Source: Schistocephalus solidus (taxonomy: Eukaryota > Platyhelminthes > Cestoda > Diphyllobothriidea > Diphyllobothriidae). Taken from it: 64,000 bases of DNA. Where the stretch lies: NCBI GenBank assembly GCA_017591395.1, contig WEDG01005422.1:1-64000 (forward strand). Reading direction: 5' to 3'. Made by a program: the position numbers and the translations under genes. Numbering within the stretch: the stretch's first letter is position 1; each line of letters begins with the position of its first letter. The notes beneath the pieces are model-generated. The model made no database searches and was not told the DNA's origin. It saw only the letters and a list, made by a program, of their open reading frames with translations. Below are positions 34,931 to 46,127 of the stretch, one piece after another.

Positions 34931-35026
34931 GACCACCGTTATTACTTGAGTGGGGCGTTTCCAGAATGGAATGTCAGGGATGGCACGTAGACTCTCGTAC
35001 AAATGCCAGCATAACATGCGGACGGG

Positions 35027-35032
35027 AATAAA
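35027..35032 (+). terminator. foxA: Possible poly(A) signal for FoxA
   Basis: AATAAA lies 525 bases after the stop codon. If it is used, the T element would be inside the 3' untranslated region. Confidence 0.35.
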
Positions 35033-35533
35033 ACTGTGCTTACTTCACACTACTCTCGACTACATAAGTACCTATTTTAAGTTGAAAACATGCTTAGTGA
35101 TGTCGATTAGTGGCTTGAGAATTTCGGCTCATAGTATGCGCTACATGTTTTACGTGAGATAAAGTAGAGAGCGGGGCTAGGATTGGTTGACTCTTGATAG
35201 AGTGACCCTTACAGTCCTTAACAGATAGATAAAAATAATCAATAACTCACAAGCCATCCATTCAACAAACTGCATAATCAAACCGGACGAGGGAGGAGTG
35301 AACAGCATTCAGGAATGGACCTCTAAGAAACCCGTAACCCCGGCTACAGTGCTTGAAACTTTCAGACGGAAATCTTAGGCCAACTGACACTCCTAGAAAG
35401 TCTGGACAATATTCTTCTTTGATGACACTCCGTTAGAAAGTATACACCGACGGGGACAAAGTCCCTCAAAAAAGATTAATTTGAATATAAAAGAAATAAA
35501 ATATATATTTAGTAGTTCATAAAAATGCACTTG

Positions 35534-35767
35534 TTAGTACCCCGTGCTCAAAGACTTAGTCATCGTCACCGCCGCAGTCGCTTCCTGAAAGTCAACGAGG
35601 GTGATATGGGCAACTTGCGCTGCTTCGACCATTGATGTCGCTCTAGGATTGGCGGACAAGAGCCAATCGATAACCGTTTGCGAACATGTCGATGAATAAG
35701 AAATATGTGCACGTGTCAAAGCTTGCCGTCCACGGTTGACCTGATTTGAAATGCTAGTCTCGTTGAC
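35534..35767 (-). CDS. Unassigned candidate terminal exon
   Basis: Not recognised. The minus strand stays open for about 78 codons to a stop at 35534-35536, with ordinary, non-repetitive composition (for example SQTVIDWLLSANPRATSM and AQVAHITLVDFQEAT). An in-frame stop lies just upstream of the open region, so an upstream exon would have to join at an acceptor, such as one of the two CAG sites near 35735-35770. It could be a real C-terminal exon of a minus-strand gene, or chance. No domain is claimed. Confidence 0.22.
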   Translation of the reverse strand, partial: VNETSISNQVNRGRQALTRAHISYSSTCSQTVIDWLLSANPRATSMVEAAQVAHITLVDFQEATAAVTMTKSLSTGY

Positions 35768-38234
35768 TGGCGGGTTTTGAAGGCAAACTTAGCCACGAGC
35801 AACGGAAATTTAAGCTTTTGTGCAGCCTTAGGCAGAGTGTAACTCTCTTTTATACAACTGACGCCAGTATAATTGCGGATTCAGTTCTTCACGGCTTTTC
35901 CTCGTAGCGCGCATGCAAAATACTCGATAAGTAATTTCCGGTATCTTCGAGAATAAAGGCATTTCTTTTATGGCAAAAAATGAGGCACTCATTTTTAGTT
36001 ATTAATATTAGTTTCCGTGCCTGAAGATCGAGGTACCATGGTAACTTTTCGTCTTGGGTAAGAGTAACATTTGTTGGTGTGTTTACTCGTAGCTTTAGAC
36101 GGTGTATTTCTAGGGGTAATGTTGTAGGATGACCTTGAATATTTAGTGTTTTAGGCTGATAGCCTAAGGGTTTTTAGAGACTGTTCAAGCATTCATAGAA
36201 ATGAGCTTTTCACGTGGTGTTGTCGTACAGTAAGCCCGCTAATACCGGGCGTCGACCGTATTTATTTGTTATTTAGACTGAACTATAATTAACCCCTTCC
36301 CTCCATGAAATCCATGCACGTATCAAAAATTAAAATCTTTCCAACGTCAGTGATCAATGTTGTTCATGACACCTGCCATCCCGTGTAAACGCATACATTT
36401 AAAAACTGTGCATTTCATACTAAGCCCTAGATCGTTTAACCATAGACCCTTCCGCGTACATCCCATGTCATTGTGATTATATATATATATATATAGATCA
36501 AAATTTTGCTGCCGCATAAAGCTACCACAGTTTCTTCTTCTGTAGAGTACGCAGCGAAAAAGTAAATACCTAAAGGAATAATTTTCGACGAAGGTAGGGT
36601 AACACCGAGTGACACGCGATAGTCTAAGGAAATGAATATGGTAGACAACCCTTTATTTTTGCGGTAGATAAGCAAAAGCCGGCAGTGAATACGATGACCT
36701 TACTATCGCAAATGTCATTTCCGAGGTCGATAACAAAACGCGAACGTCTATCCTGTACAGGTACATAGCAACCATGGAAATATGGAGTGACGATTAAAAC
36801 TGTGAACGCTCTTTTAAACATTGTTGAAAAAATAAGGCAAAATAGACCTAGAGTAGATGTGTTAGCTCATGAAATGTTAGCCAAAATGCCAAAATGTGTT
36901 TTACATTCGACAAGCTTACTTAAGTTTGGTTTTTATAGTACTTGTCATGGAACGTACTCACAAGATATTTCAGCCACAGCAGAATCCGGGTTTTGAACGA
37001 GCTTCTTTCTGCCCCCCTGCGAAAACTGCATTCTGAAGAAATTAACTACCTACGTGGTATGAACGTTTTCTCATTGATTTGCGATGCATTTATAAAACAT
37101 ACATATAAATATTCTTTTAAGTACTCATTTGGCTGAAAATGACATCATTTTTAAAAATTTTCACTTAAAGAAAGCGTTTCTTTCTGTTTTTTTTTATAAA
37201 CGTTTTCAGTATCCGAATAATTGTCAGTCAAATCTGCCGTTAGAACTACAGTCTAGGTTTTTAAACGACATGCTGTAGACATTCCATCTGAGGAGAATCA
37301 CAAATTTCTCTACATTATTAGGAACAATTCCTAAAATTTTGCCGTGAATGTGGACCATGTTGTATACTTTATAAATAGCATTAATACATGGACATTTCGC
37401 GATCAGCACCAGTACTGGTAGGAATAATTTTATACTTGTTTTCTATAAAATATGATTGAATTTATTAGGGTATCGAAAATCAACTCTACGTAATAAATTT
37501 TTGTCGAATGTTGTTTTTTTGGGCCGTCCCATAGCCGACATCTGACGCGGGTGAAATATCTTTTCTTATGCTGCATGATACTTACTAGTGTGTGAGCAGT
37601 ATTTTCAAATAAAAACGAATTTCAACTTTTGGTTAACACATCTACTGAATGCTCACTTCTACCATACCGGATGCGATAAACCGATTGATTCGTAAAACAT
37701 GTCAGGGAGGACACGTGCTTTGCGACTGTTAGAATTAAATAATTTCAAAGCGTTGCTACTTTCCGATGAGTATCCAGGGGACTAAAATGTGACATTCTAA
37801 TAAAGCGTCAAGTCCAGCAAACGACACTCTGATAGCCCGCAGGCAGAACTCCGGACGAGATTGGAGACGGGGGAGGGGAAGTTTAACGTTTCAACATCAT
37901 GCATGACAGAAACCGTTTTCTTTCCATTCAAGTTCTAATTGGTTTTTCCTGAATGAAGAACGTTTTAGTGGTCAGAAATTGACTGGAGTTATTTAACTTA
38001 ACTGAGCTATCCTTTTTGAATAATGTTGTTAAAACGACTGAATAACAAATGTTTGAAGGGAATTTTCGCATGGAAAGAGCTTATCTTAAACTAGGACCTA
38101 AAAAACGATATGGTTAGCAAGGACACAAACACAAAAGGGTAACCTATTTTATTTTTGGAAGAAGCCTTGGAGGGAATCGTTCAGGTCCCCCCACATTACG
38201 CTGAAGTCCATTGTCGGGGAAAAAGGAGGGCGGG

Positions 38235-38540
38235 TAGCGTAATAAAACTCACGGCTCCCGATCGAAATCGACAAGACAACGAGATCGTGGCGCAGTGGGT
38301 AGGGCGTTTGAATTCTAACCAACAGGTCGCGAGTTTGAGTCTCGGGCGCCGCAGTGCCTATGGCTGGCTAATGACGGCTAATAAGCCGGAAATGGCCCTT
38401 CCAGTCTCCCTTGTCTTTTTGCATCATCTTATTCTGCCTTTATCATTATCCGCCCTGCGGCTGCTGGCGGCGCTTGAGAGTGAGCCCCAAGACACAACGG
38501 GACGAGTGAGGCCTGCTACCGATCGGTGAGCACCTACTTA
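38235..38540 (+). repeat. Family A short repeat, order head-ribozyme part-body
   Basis: Head with cgtggcgcagtgggtagggcg and gagtttgagtctcggg; ribozyme-like part ctaatgacggctaataagcc then ggaaatggcccttccagtct; body through cgctaccgatcggtgag-like end. Here the base after gcc is g, which restores a C-G pair at the base of stem II, while the core has lost one G. Confidence 0.8.
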
Positions 38541-38555
38541 CCTATGATAATGTGC

Positions 38556-38822
38556 GCTCACCAATCTGCTTAAGGAACATGCATATTCCGTTGTGCCCTT
38601 GAGTTTACTTTTAGAGCCCTCGCATAGTAACGTGTAGAATATGATGATAAGGTAGCATCGACAAAGACAAGGGAGACCGGAATGGCCATTTCTGACTTAT
38701 TGGCCCTCAGTAACTAGTCATAGCCAATCCCAAGTGCGGAACACCTGGGATTTTAACCCGCGACCTTTGGTAATTGAGTCGAACGCTCTACCATTGAGCC
38801 CCGGGCCCGTTATTCTGTCGCG
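38556..38822 (-). repeat. Family A short repeat, reversed
   Basis: Minus-strand order head (38822 to 38745), ribozyme-like part (38735 to 38670), body (38660 to 38556). Confidence 0.75.
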
Positions 38823-38911
38823 GGTTCGATTGGGTATGAATGACTGATGACGGCTAATAAGCCAGAAATGACCTTTCCGGTCTCCCTTGTCTTTATCGAA
38901 TTCACCTTATC
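38818..38911 (+). repeat. Family A fragment
   Basis: From the B-box (gtcgcgggttcgatt) through ctgatgacggctaataagcc, gaaatgacctttccggtct and cttgtctttatcg, ending against a (TA)n run. Confidence 0.7.
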
Positions 38912-38928
38912 AGATATATATATATATA
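38912..38928. repeat. (TA)n microsatellite
   Basis: About eight TA units between two oppositely oriented family A copies. Confidence 0.9.
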
Positions 38929-39080
38929 TGGCCATTTCTGGCTTATTAGCCGTCATCAGCCAGCCACAACCAACCCCAGGCGCTGCGGCGCCCGAGCCTC
39001 GAACTCGCGACCTTGTTGGGCAGACGTCCAACGCTCTACCCACTGCGCCACGAGCTCGTTGTCTTTCCGGACAGTTCCTT
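38929..39080 (-). repeat. Family A fragment ending at the predicted cleavage point
   Basis: Minus strand: head (39060 to 38985) and ribozyme-like part with ctgatga intact. The homology stops after gaaatggcca(t), one or two bases short of the predicted self-cleavage position, and (TA)n follows. Confidence 0.75.
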
Positions 39081-40394
39081 GGGTTGTATTGTTCGGATCA
39101 GAACATAAGTTTTGTGACTGTGTGCGGTGAGATTTGGCTGCCGTCGATTAGCCCTGTGTTACATAGACGAGAGAAACAAATAACACAGTAACCAGTAAAC
39201 AATTTCTGTTTATTTTATAATTTAAAGCAAACGTGAGTAACTTTTTCCAAAAAAACCTGGAAAAAAACCTTTTTTATATAGTATTTTTTTCTTTTAGAAT
39301 ATCACACTGAAAGCATAGGGTTCAACATTTCCTGCTTTCTTTTAAAAAGCCCTACCTTTTTACCTATTCTTAACGTATGCATTATGTCTGAACAAAACTC
39401 TTACTATACATAGATAGTCCTAGACAGTCCTTGCTATTAGACTAAGTAGCTACTAAAGAGAATGTCTGTATAACCACCCAGTTATAATAATTTCAGTTAG
39501 GCCACTTCAGAAACAAGTTGTCATAAATGTTTTTTTGGTGCGTGTCTGATAGCTGTTCCATGACGCGATTTCTGAGAAGTACTTGGTGATTTGAGTTCCA
39601 ATTAGTACTTCATGGTGTCTGCCACATCCCGCATGTCCTTGAAAGATGTCGTTGACCTGGCTATTTCACTTGACGAAATAAACCAGCTTTTCCACACCGT
39701 GGTACATTGATGGTGTGAATCTTGAGTAAGACGACAATTACTCACCCACGGTCGAAAAAATTAACCCCGCTGTCAGTCAGTAAAGTCCTCTCGCAGAGTC
39801 ACCTGTAAAGGCGGGAATCTGCGGTCAACACTGGCTCCGACTGGATGCGAGCTCCGTTTCGTTTTCGGCACGTTGGCATATCTCGTCGTTTGGTATGCAG
39901 CAGAGGAAGGCCAACAAACACTACTCTTCAGGCTCCTTCACGGAGTACGAATCCTCCTGGGGGTGTTGTTGAAGGGGGAGGGAGGAGGGGGGAGGAGGAG
40001 TGGGGCGGTTCGCGGATCAAAGGTCACCTTCAGTGCTGAGAGCAGTTGGGCTTATCAGGTGCGTCTGCTGGGCCACAGGACACTCAAGAGCCTCTGTGCG
40101 TACATGTGTGTCGAACTAATAAGTCCCGGTGTGCTTCTCTGCATGGCTGACTCATGGGTGGAAACAAAACCCACTTGAAAGGACGATTAAGGGAGTGTGA
40201 CCGGTTCTAGGAAGGTTGGGTAAAAGTAATATATAATCTATTCCGGGCTCATCATTTTGTAGTTTTCCAGGAAACCATTTCAGCCATTAAGATTCATCCT
40301 GCTGCTTAGTGCTTTAATTTCAATGCTATATCTAATAGGGATTTGATGGCTCCGAAGATTTTACTCCCAGCTGAACCGGAATCTTCCCGAGCGG
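39081..40394. other. No assignable gene
   Basis: A G-rich tract lies at 39974-40005. Open frames at 39845-40178 lie over it and are not convincing. Confidence 0.5.
39974..40005 (+). other. Potential G-quadruplex
   Basis: G runs of 5, 3, 6 and 4, with additional GG pairs, within 32 bases. Confidence 0.5.
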
Positions 40395-40560
40395 TGAGTG
40401 AGCACCCGTATACTATTCCCGATCGAATCTGACAAGACAACATACCCGTGGTGCAGTGGGTTAGAGCCTCAGGTGTCGCAACGCCTGGAGTTGGGTATGA
40501 CTGGCTGATAACGGTTAGAAAGCCAGAAATGTCCATTCCAGTCTCCCTTGTCTTTGCCAG
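40395..40560 (+). repeat. Family A short repeat (head plus ribozyme-like part)
   Basis: Starts actattcccgatcgaatctgac, head with gtggtgcagtgggttagag, then the ribozyme-like part (40499-40543). Stem I here is six Watson-Crick pairs, GACTGG with CCAGTC. It ends where a cadherin-like exon fragment begins, and a body module appears beyond it at 40870-40975. Confidence 0.75.
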
Positions 40561-40713
40561 ACCCTTAAGATATCCGGCGTCCGCATCAGTGAGGCGCATG
40601 AGAGCGATGAAGTAGTTAACGTCCCCGTTCTCCATAACCTGTTTTTGCTTGAAATTCTCGTTGCTCACATAGTCAACAGTGATCTGTGGATTCTCATCGT
40701 TGAAATTTATAAC
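40561..40713 (-). CDS. Cadherin-repeat exon fragment (protocadherin-like)
   Basis: Read on the minus strand, 51 codons begin right after an acceptor-like tttgcctcatgcag and contain VINFNDENPQITVDY, VMENGDVNYFIALM and LTDADAG. Known: cadherin domains end with a D-x-N-D-N-x-P linker, and the next domain carries a glutamate motif and D-x-D-x-G; these bind calcium between repeats of extracellular adhesion proteins. FNDENP, VMEN and DADAG fit that spacing. The piece stops at GYLKG, exactly where the family A repeat begins (40560). It is either an exon of a larger minus-strand gene disrupted by the insertion, or an isolated pseudo-exon. No neighbouring exons were found. Confidence 0.55.
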
Positions 40714-40869
40714 CTGCATGAGGCAAACACGGTAAATGCTTGAAGTCAGACAAGGATATGCGTAAACACCTGAGTTAAATCTTATAATGGCCATGTGCAG
40801 GAGTCAGGTCTCACTACTAAACATCCGCAACCTGGGCGTCAGAGTCCGAGGTAGCGTACTGAGACGAAG

Positions 40870-40975
40870 GAACAGTATACTAGCGTGCGGCTGTTGGCAG
40901 GGCTCGTAAATCAACCCCAAGGCACCACCGGACGAGTGAGTCCCGCATCCGATCGGTGAATGCCCACCGTACCTT
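40870..40975 (+). repeat. Family A body module
   Basis: gtgcggctgttggcagggctcg and ggacgagtgagtcccgcatccgatcggtgaa match the body of 38235-38540. It may belong to the copy ending at 40560. Confidence 0.65.
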
Positions 40976-41485
40976 AAGAATATATCATAAATCGTCAAAA
41001 GACACCTAAGGAAGCACCAAATGTATATGGCTCACAAACCAACGACTATTTTGCGCGCTCACCTTGTCCATACTAAGGATAGGGTCAAATTTTTGGATCC
41101 CGTGTGATGCGTGTGACGACAACCCCGAGGAACTCGTGCCGAAAATGTACGTTATAAAGTGCCTTTTACCCTAGAACGTTTCCGAATTTCACTTAAATTC
41201 GTGTGATGCCTACATACCTATGTCGGAAGTACGGTATAATGTCTTTGTCATATACGATTCATACTACTTTTAGTACTACTTGTTTGTAGAATGGGCATTA
41301 CGTGGTTATTCCACAGTGGTTGATTATCTTCGACCCAAATTTTCATTGAAATTTCAGCTCTGACCCTAAAAAGTCATGTCCGAATCATCTGACTCCATGT
41401 CCTGCACTTAATATTTTCAGAAATTATTTCCCTGATTATTCTCTGGAGTCCATATACCAGAAACCGCATAGAAAACGCTGGGGGA

Positions 41486-41557
41486 CCCACTGAGGAGCCA
41501 AACCCCTCGTTGCAGTGTCACGCAGCAGCAGAAACATCGGCGAAACACGTGTCTGGG
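41486..41557 (+). ncRNA. Hammerhead ribozyme, type I, copy 1
   Basis: Stem I: CCCA 41486-41489 with TGGG 41554-41557. Core CTGAGGA 41490-41496. Stem II: GCCAA 41497-41501 with TCGGC 41537-41541 (one mismatch). Core GAA 41542-41544, A15.1 at 41545. Stem III is the palindrome ACACGTGT (41545-41552). Cleavage is predicted after C17 at 41553 (triplet GTC). All invariant core residues are present. A small hairpin caps stem II. Confidence 0.85.
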
Positions 41558-41838
41558 CTTTTAGCTAGTACCTATGTCAGAAGTACGGTATAATATCAGT
41601 GCCATATAAGATTCATACTACTTTTAGTACTACTTGTTTGTAGAATGGGCATTACGTGGTTATTCCACAGTGGTTGATTATCTTCGACCCAAATGTTCAT
41701 TGAAATTTCGGGTCTGACCCTAACAAGTCATGTCCGAATCATCTGACTCCATGTCCTGCACTTAATAATTTCAGAAATTATTTCCTTGATTATTCTCTGG
41801 AGTCCATATACCAGAAACCGCATAGAGAACGCTGGGGA

Positions 41839-41910
41839 CCCACTGAGGAGCCGAACCCCTCATTGCTGTGTCACGCAGCAGCAGAAACATCGGCGAAACA
41901 CGTGTCTGGG
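41839..41910 (+). ncRNA. Hammerhead ribozyme, type I, copy 2
   Basis: Same fold: stem I CCCA 41839-41842 with TGGG 41907-41910; CTGAGGA 41843-41849; stem II GCCGA 41850-41854 with TCGGC 41890-41894, now fully paired; GAA 41895-41897; palindromic stem III 41898-41905; cleavage after 41906. The predicted cleavage sites of the two copies are 353 nt apart. Stem II contains a further TGCTG/CAGCA pairing (about 41863-41881). Confidence 0.88.
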
Positions 41911-41953
41911 CTTTTAGCTAGTACCTATTTCAGAAGTACGGTATAATGTCTTT

Positions 41954-41955
<2 letters not shown>

Positions 41956-42014
<59 letters not shown>
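41956..42014. repeat. (TA)n microsatellite
   Basis: About 28 TA units between the truncated third hammerhead repeat and a family A dimer. Confidence 0.95.
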
Positions 42015-42015
<1 letters not shown>

Positions 42016-42350
42016 ATAATGTGGAACCGACAAAGACAAGGGAGACCGGAATGGCCCTTTCTGGCTTATTAGCCGTCATCAGCCAGTCATACCCAATCCC
42101 AAGTGTGGCACACCTGGGATTCGAACCCGCGACCTTTGGTATTTGAGTCGAACGCTCTACCATTGAGCCACGGGTTGGTTGTTTTGTCGGTTGTGATCGG
42201 GAATATGATGATAGTGTGGGGCTCACCGATCTGCTTAAGGAACATGTATGTTCTGTTGTGCCCTGAAGCTCAGACTAGAGAATGATATTACCGACAAAGC
42301 TAAGGGCGACTGGAATGACCACATTTGGCTTATTAACCGTCATCAGTCAG
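42015..42350 (-). repeat. Family A short repeat, tandem arrangement
   Basis: Minus strand: a decayed ribozyme-like part (42345 to 42300), body (42285 to 42205), head (42195 to 42105; B box complement near 42117-42128), then a second ribozyme-like part (42088 to 42044) and the end gtcggttccac. Equivalent positions are about 264 bases apart owing to deletions. Confidence 0.75.
42044..42088 (-). ncRNA. Hammerhead-like fold in family A
   Basis: Minus strand: stem I GACTGG (complement of 42083-42088) with CCGGTC (42044-42049); core CTGATGA (42076-42082); stem II GGC/GCC around a six-base loop, with a C-A mismatch at its base; GAAA; a short stem III; predicted cleavage next to 42050. Stem I is compensated relative to other copies. 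The stem II mismatch and a G-A in stem III make activity doubtful. Confidence 0.45.
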
Positions 42351-42399
42351 CCATTTATAGATTGCTTAACTTATGAAATATATATATCAGAAAATTTAG

Positions 42400-44050
42400 G
42401 TAGAAACCGGGCAGGTATTTTAAGGTGTGCGTTCTGTTTGTTCACTTCAGATCCAACGAAATCCGAAATCCGACGTTTCTTGCTATCCAGGAAGTTTCCT
42501 ACGCTTTTAAAAGCTACGGATCAAAGCAGTTTGCTTTTGCGCACAGTATTATGTGTGAACATTAATATAAGCCGGAAAGGAGGGCAGATTTGATCTAAAA
42601 AAATAAGTTTTGCAAATTTATGACGTTTTGCACCAAAAAACGCTGTAATAAACTTTTAGTGAATATAATTTGTTTTACCTAACTTATAGATAGGACCTTA
42701 ACCGCGAGACGCGATGCCACCGCAACCGTTTTGCTGTCACGGCGTTTGCGGAGCTTGTCAATAAAATTTCGGTCTGCAGTTGAAAATAAATGAATAAGGA
42801 AACTTGAAATGGAAGGGGCAGAAAAGTGACATTTTATCGCAAATTTTTTATATATATTCGCCTACTCTATTGTGCGTTTTGAATCTCAGAACTAGACCGA
42901 GAAGTAAGCAAATATATCGAAAAACGCTCCAATAGAAAGAAAAAAGTAAGTTCTTTATTTTCAACACAAATGTTATCGCTACTTTTCAACGAACGCAAAA
43001 TGTGTTCGAATGTTCCCAATTTTTCCTTGAATTCGCTAAGGAAAAAACGTTAAGTACGCAGACATTCGACAGCGAAGCATCTAATTAAAGCACTTTTAAA
43101 AAGGTAACTTATTATAGAGAGTTATTTGAGTAATTATCGGCATATATTATCCCGGTTTTTGTTGTTGACGTTCATTTTTCACGACAGCGTGTTTTCATGT
43201 TTGAGTGAGTATGCAAATATGGCCCAGATGGACGTCTGCATTAGAAAGAATGCCCAAAAAAAGTCACTACTTCGGTAAATGCTTTTAAGAAATATATTAT
43301 TTTGAAGGTTTCACCAAACACATCGAAAGGAATGTACATTTATGAGCAGTCAACTGAAGACACTGAAAATCGTAAAGAATTCACCCCATTTTCAAAGATT
43401 ATCTGAAACTCCTCGAAGTAGGAAACCCGAACTAGTGAAAGAGAAATGTAACAATAGAAAATTAATGTTTATATACACTAAATGGTACGTCAGCAATTGC
43501 AACTGACGATTCTATTTAAATTTATTAGTTATCGACCGACCTGTGAACATGTAAGCTTATTAAATATTATATTCCTGTGACATCCCTATCGGCGCAATGA
43601 CGCGAAAATCTGCTTGCCTTGGTCAAAAGCATCTACGAAAATGTACAAACAGATGAAAAACTATAAATTCTCGTGAAACGGTGTTGGCATATACACTCGC
43701 ATGCTAGGCTGCTTGATAAAGGCCATACTTTACGTTGCGTTTAATCTAGAGGAAAATGTATGTGCAAAACTCTGAAAAAGACAATTTTCAAAAGCTATCC
43801 TACATTTTCTGCTTCATTCACTCGTTTAGTTGCATGGACAGGTTTCCTATACATTTAAAACTTCAGTTTTTTTCAACTAGGTCAATTTTTCACATTTTAA
43901 ATTCTGTACCTTTTCTAAAAAAATAGGATTTCTAAACAATGTAATATAAACTTGCAAACCATGAAAGGCCTTATTTTTTAAGACTCGATTCTTTATTGAT
44001 TTAAACCTTTGGCGGACGCAGCGTGCGCTAATTTAGCGAAACGGGCTGTA
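42400..44050 (-). repeat. Family C repeat, uninterrupted inverted copy
   Basis: Its reverse complement matches 5530-5695 (via 44050-43935) and 10641-11900 (via 43565-42400). The segment 43565-43935 has no counterpart on the left side, where the LTR element sits. Confidence 0.85.
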
Positions 44051-46127
44051 ACTTATGAAAAACATAAGATTTCATGAGTTAGGACAGCTAATATATATAT
44101 ACTTAAAGTTTACTGGCCAAAATATTCTGGTTAAAGCCCATACGTTTGGGATATGGCCACCTGACGGCGATGAAAAGAACACCATTTATTTTGAAGTAGT
44201 TAAGAGCATGACACTTACAAAGGAAAATCCTTGTCATAGAGCAGTGCATTTGTTATGAGAAAGAACAACCTGCATATATCTCGTCTTATAGCCCAATGAC
44301 ATCTTATTCAAATTACAAAAGCCTCTGTCAACGCGCAAAACTTTGGTTCTGATTCCAAATCACAGAAGAGCTTTTTGGATCGATAACTTCATAGTAATTT
44401 ATATACTGGCATTCCCCACCCCATTTTTTCTCGAATAATTCACAATGAAATATTTTTATTCCATGCGCTCGGGTACATGTTGATTACTAGGTGAGAGGTC
44501 TGGTTTTTAGGATCTCCCGATATGAAAATTTGAGCTGGCTCTTCGGTTCCAGATATTTTGTGGTATCAGAGGTCATCGTGAAAACCTAATTTTGACAATA
44601 GTCCTCTTTCAGTTACCCCAGAAACATTTTCAGATATTGAGAATATTAAACAGAAACTGATAAAAACACGAAATAGTGCAAAGTAGAAAATGTATATATC
44701 GATTGAACGCGCCTTTCATTCAGCCCTCGAGAGAATACACGTTTGATTACCAGTGAATGTTGTTGGAGGAAATTTAGGTTTGATGGCATAGATTCTAAAA
44801 TGGGAGCTTTTCGTAGCAAGTTGATTTTTATGTATGAAAACCTTAAAGAGCATCATGTTACTGAGTATTTAAGAAGAATATTTTAATTGATACGCTATTG
44901 AACCAGCGTGTTCGATCAATATCACTCCCTTGTCCTGCATAATACTCTTTGATCACAATAACTTTCGAAATGCGGTCGCTTTGCAAATGTGTCGAGGATA
45001 TTAAGTTTAGCCGGTAGTAAATTGCCTTTAATTGAGGTGTGAATTCTGAGTTATCTTCAAAATAATTTGCCAATTCTTGCCCGGGAACATCACCCTATTT
45101 AGAAATGTACTTAAACACGGTTCTGGAGATAATGAGGTTAAGACCCGGTGCCTTTGAAAGGCCTATTTTTACACGCGTCCGTGGGCATTAGTGCATTAAT
45201 CGACATATACAAGTGCTATTTTTTATTATTTAAGTAGCATTTTTACAATATATAACATTTTGTCTTCTTTTCAGCCTGATATCGCATTCTCAAGAAGTAG
45301 AGCAGAAAAAACGGCGAAACAGCACGCACTCTCCGATGGTTGGCTTGACAGTGGATCCTACTATCTTCCCAATAATTAACTGAACAACGAGCGTTAGGAT
45401 ATTGGCTTCAGTCAATCCCTTTAGTGTACACCGATTGAACCTTTTGGAAGTTGCCTTCATTTTTGTGCCGTATTTCTAGTAATGGACGAGGATGAATAAA
45501 TGTTACACCTAGTGGTCAGATTTTTCCGTTGATGCTCGTTACTTTGCTGTTACAGGTTTTTCTGAACGTAAAACGCTTCCTGAAAGTGTGATTTTTCACT
45601 GAGGAAAATGATGAGAGCTCAAATAGTCATAAACTGATCCAAGACTGGGAAGACCTGATGGGTTGAACGAAGGGGGGCACATGAGAAGTCTATAAATCTA
45701 GCCCAAGTTAAGGGAGAACGACCATAAATTTGTTGACTGTAAATAGATGGCGGAAAGCAATTGAAGATCCGTTAGTGAACATTTAAGTGACTGTCCTTTA
45801 GCAGCGGTAACGTTGGAAAAATTATATTTAAAAAGACAGCTAGAGTATTATCTGTCTACCAGTGGCAAGAGGAGAAAATTGGGATTATTTTGAACTAACA
45901 TATGCTATAAAATCGTATATACAGAGCTAACTATTAAATCTAATACCAAATAGAAGTCACACAGGTAGAACAGAGGATTATTTTGGTGCTGCTTAAGTAA
46001 TGGAGAGCCAGGCTTCAATCATGTGTTTTCGGAAATGAATAGAAACATTTTATGCCTTCATATTTCAGGAATTAAAAGCCCAATAAAACATGGAGGATTT
46101 TATCTACCATAATAGCAACGCAGCGCG
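44051..46127. other. No assignable gene
   Basis: AT-rich, few open frames, none with recognisable motifs. Confidence 0.5.

Larger units (their letters stand above)
34931..38234. other. Largely featureless AT-rich interval with one candidate exon
   Basis: Apart from the open frame at 35534-35767 and a (TA)n run at 36477-36496, I see no recognisable gene or repeat family member. Confidence 0.5.
41215..41955 (+). repeat. 354-bp direct tandem repeat carrying hammerhead ribozymes (2.1 copies)
   Basis: Copies start at 41215, 41569 and 41922 (periods 354 and 353) with tacctat..cagaagtacggtataat-like beginnings. The two full copies differ by few substitutions. The third breaks off after about 35 bases at ccatata, where a (TA)n run begins. 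Each full copy holds a hammerhead ribozyme near its right end. Known: tandem terminal repeats with hammerhead motifs occur in Penelope-like elements and in retrozymes. No coding frame lies within the unit. Confidence 0.92.

Noticed and set aside
38285..38350. tRNA-Arg gene
   Set aside because: The A and B box head recurs in many family A copies with the same non-tRNA tail; it is a repeat head and not a gene.
41215..41955. CRISPR array
   Set aside because: Long direct repeats without spacers in a eukaryotic repeat landscape; the ribozyme fold explains the conserved part.
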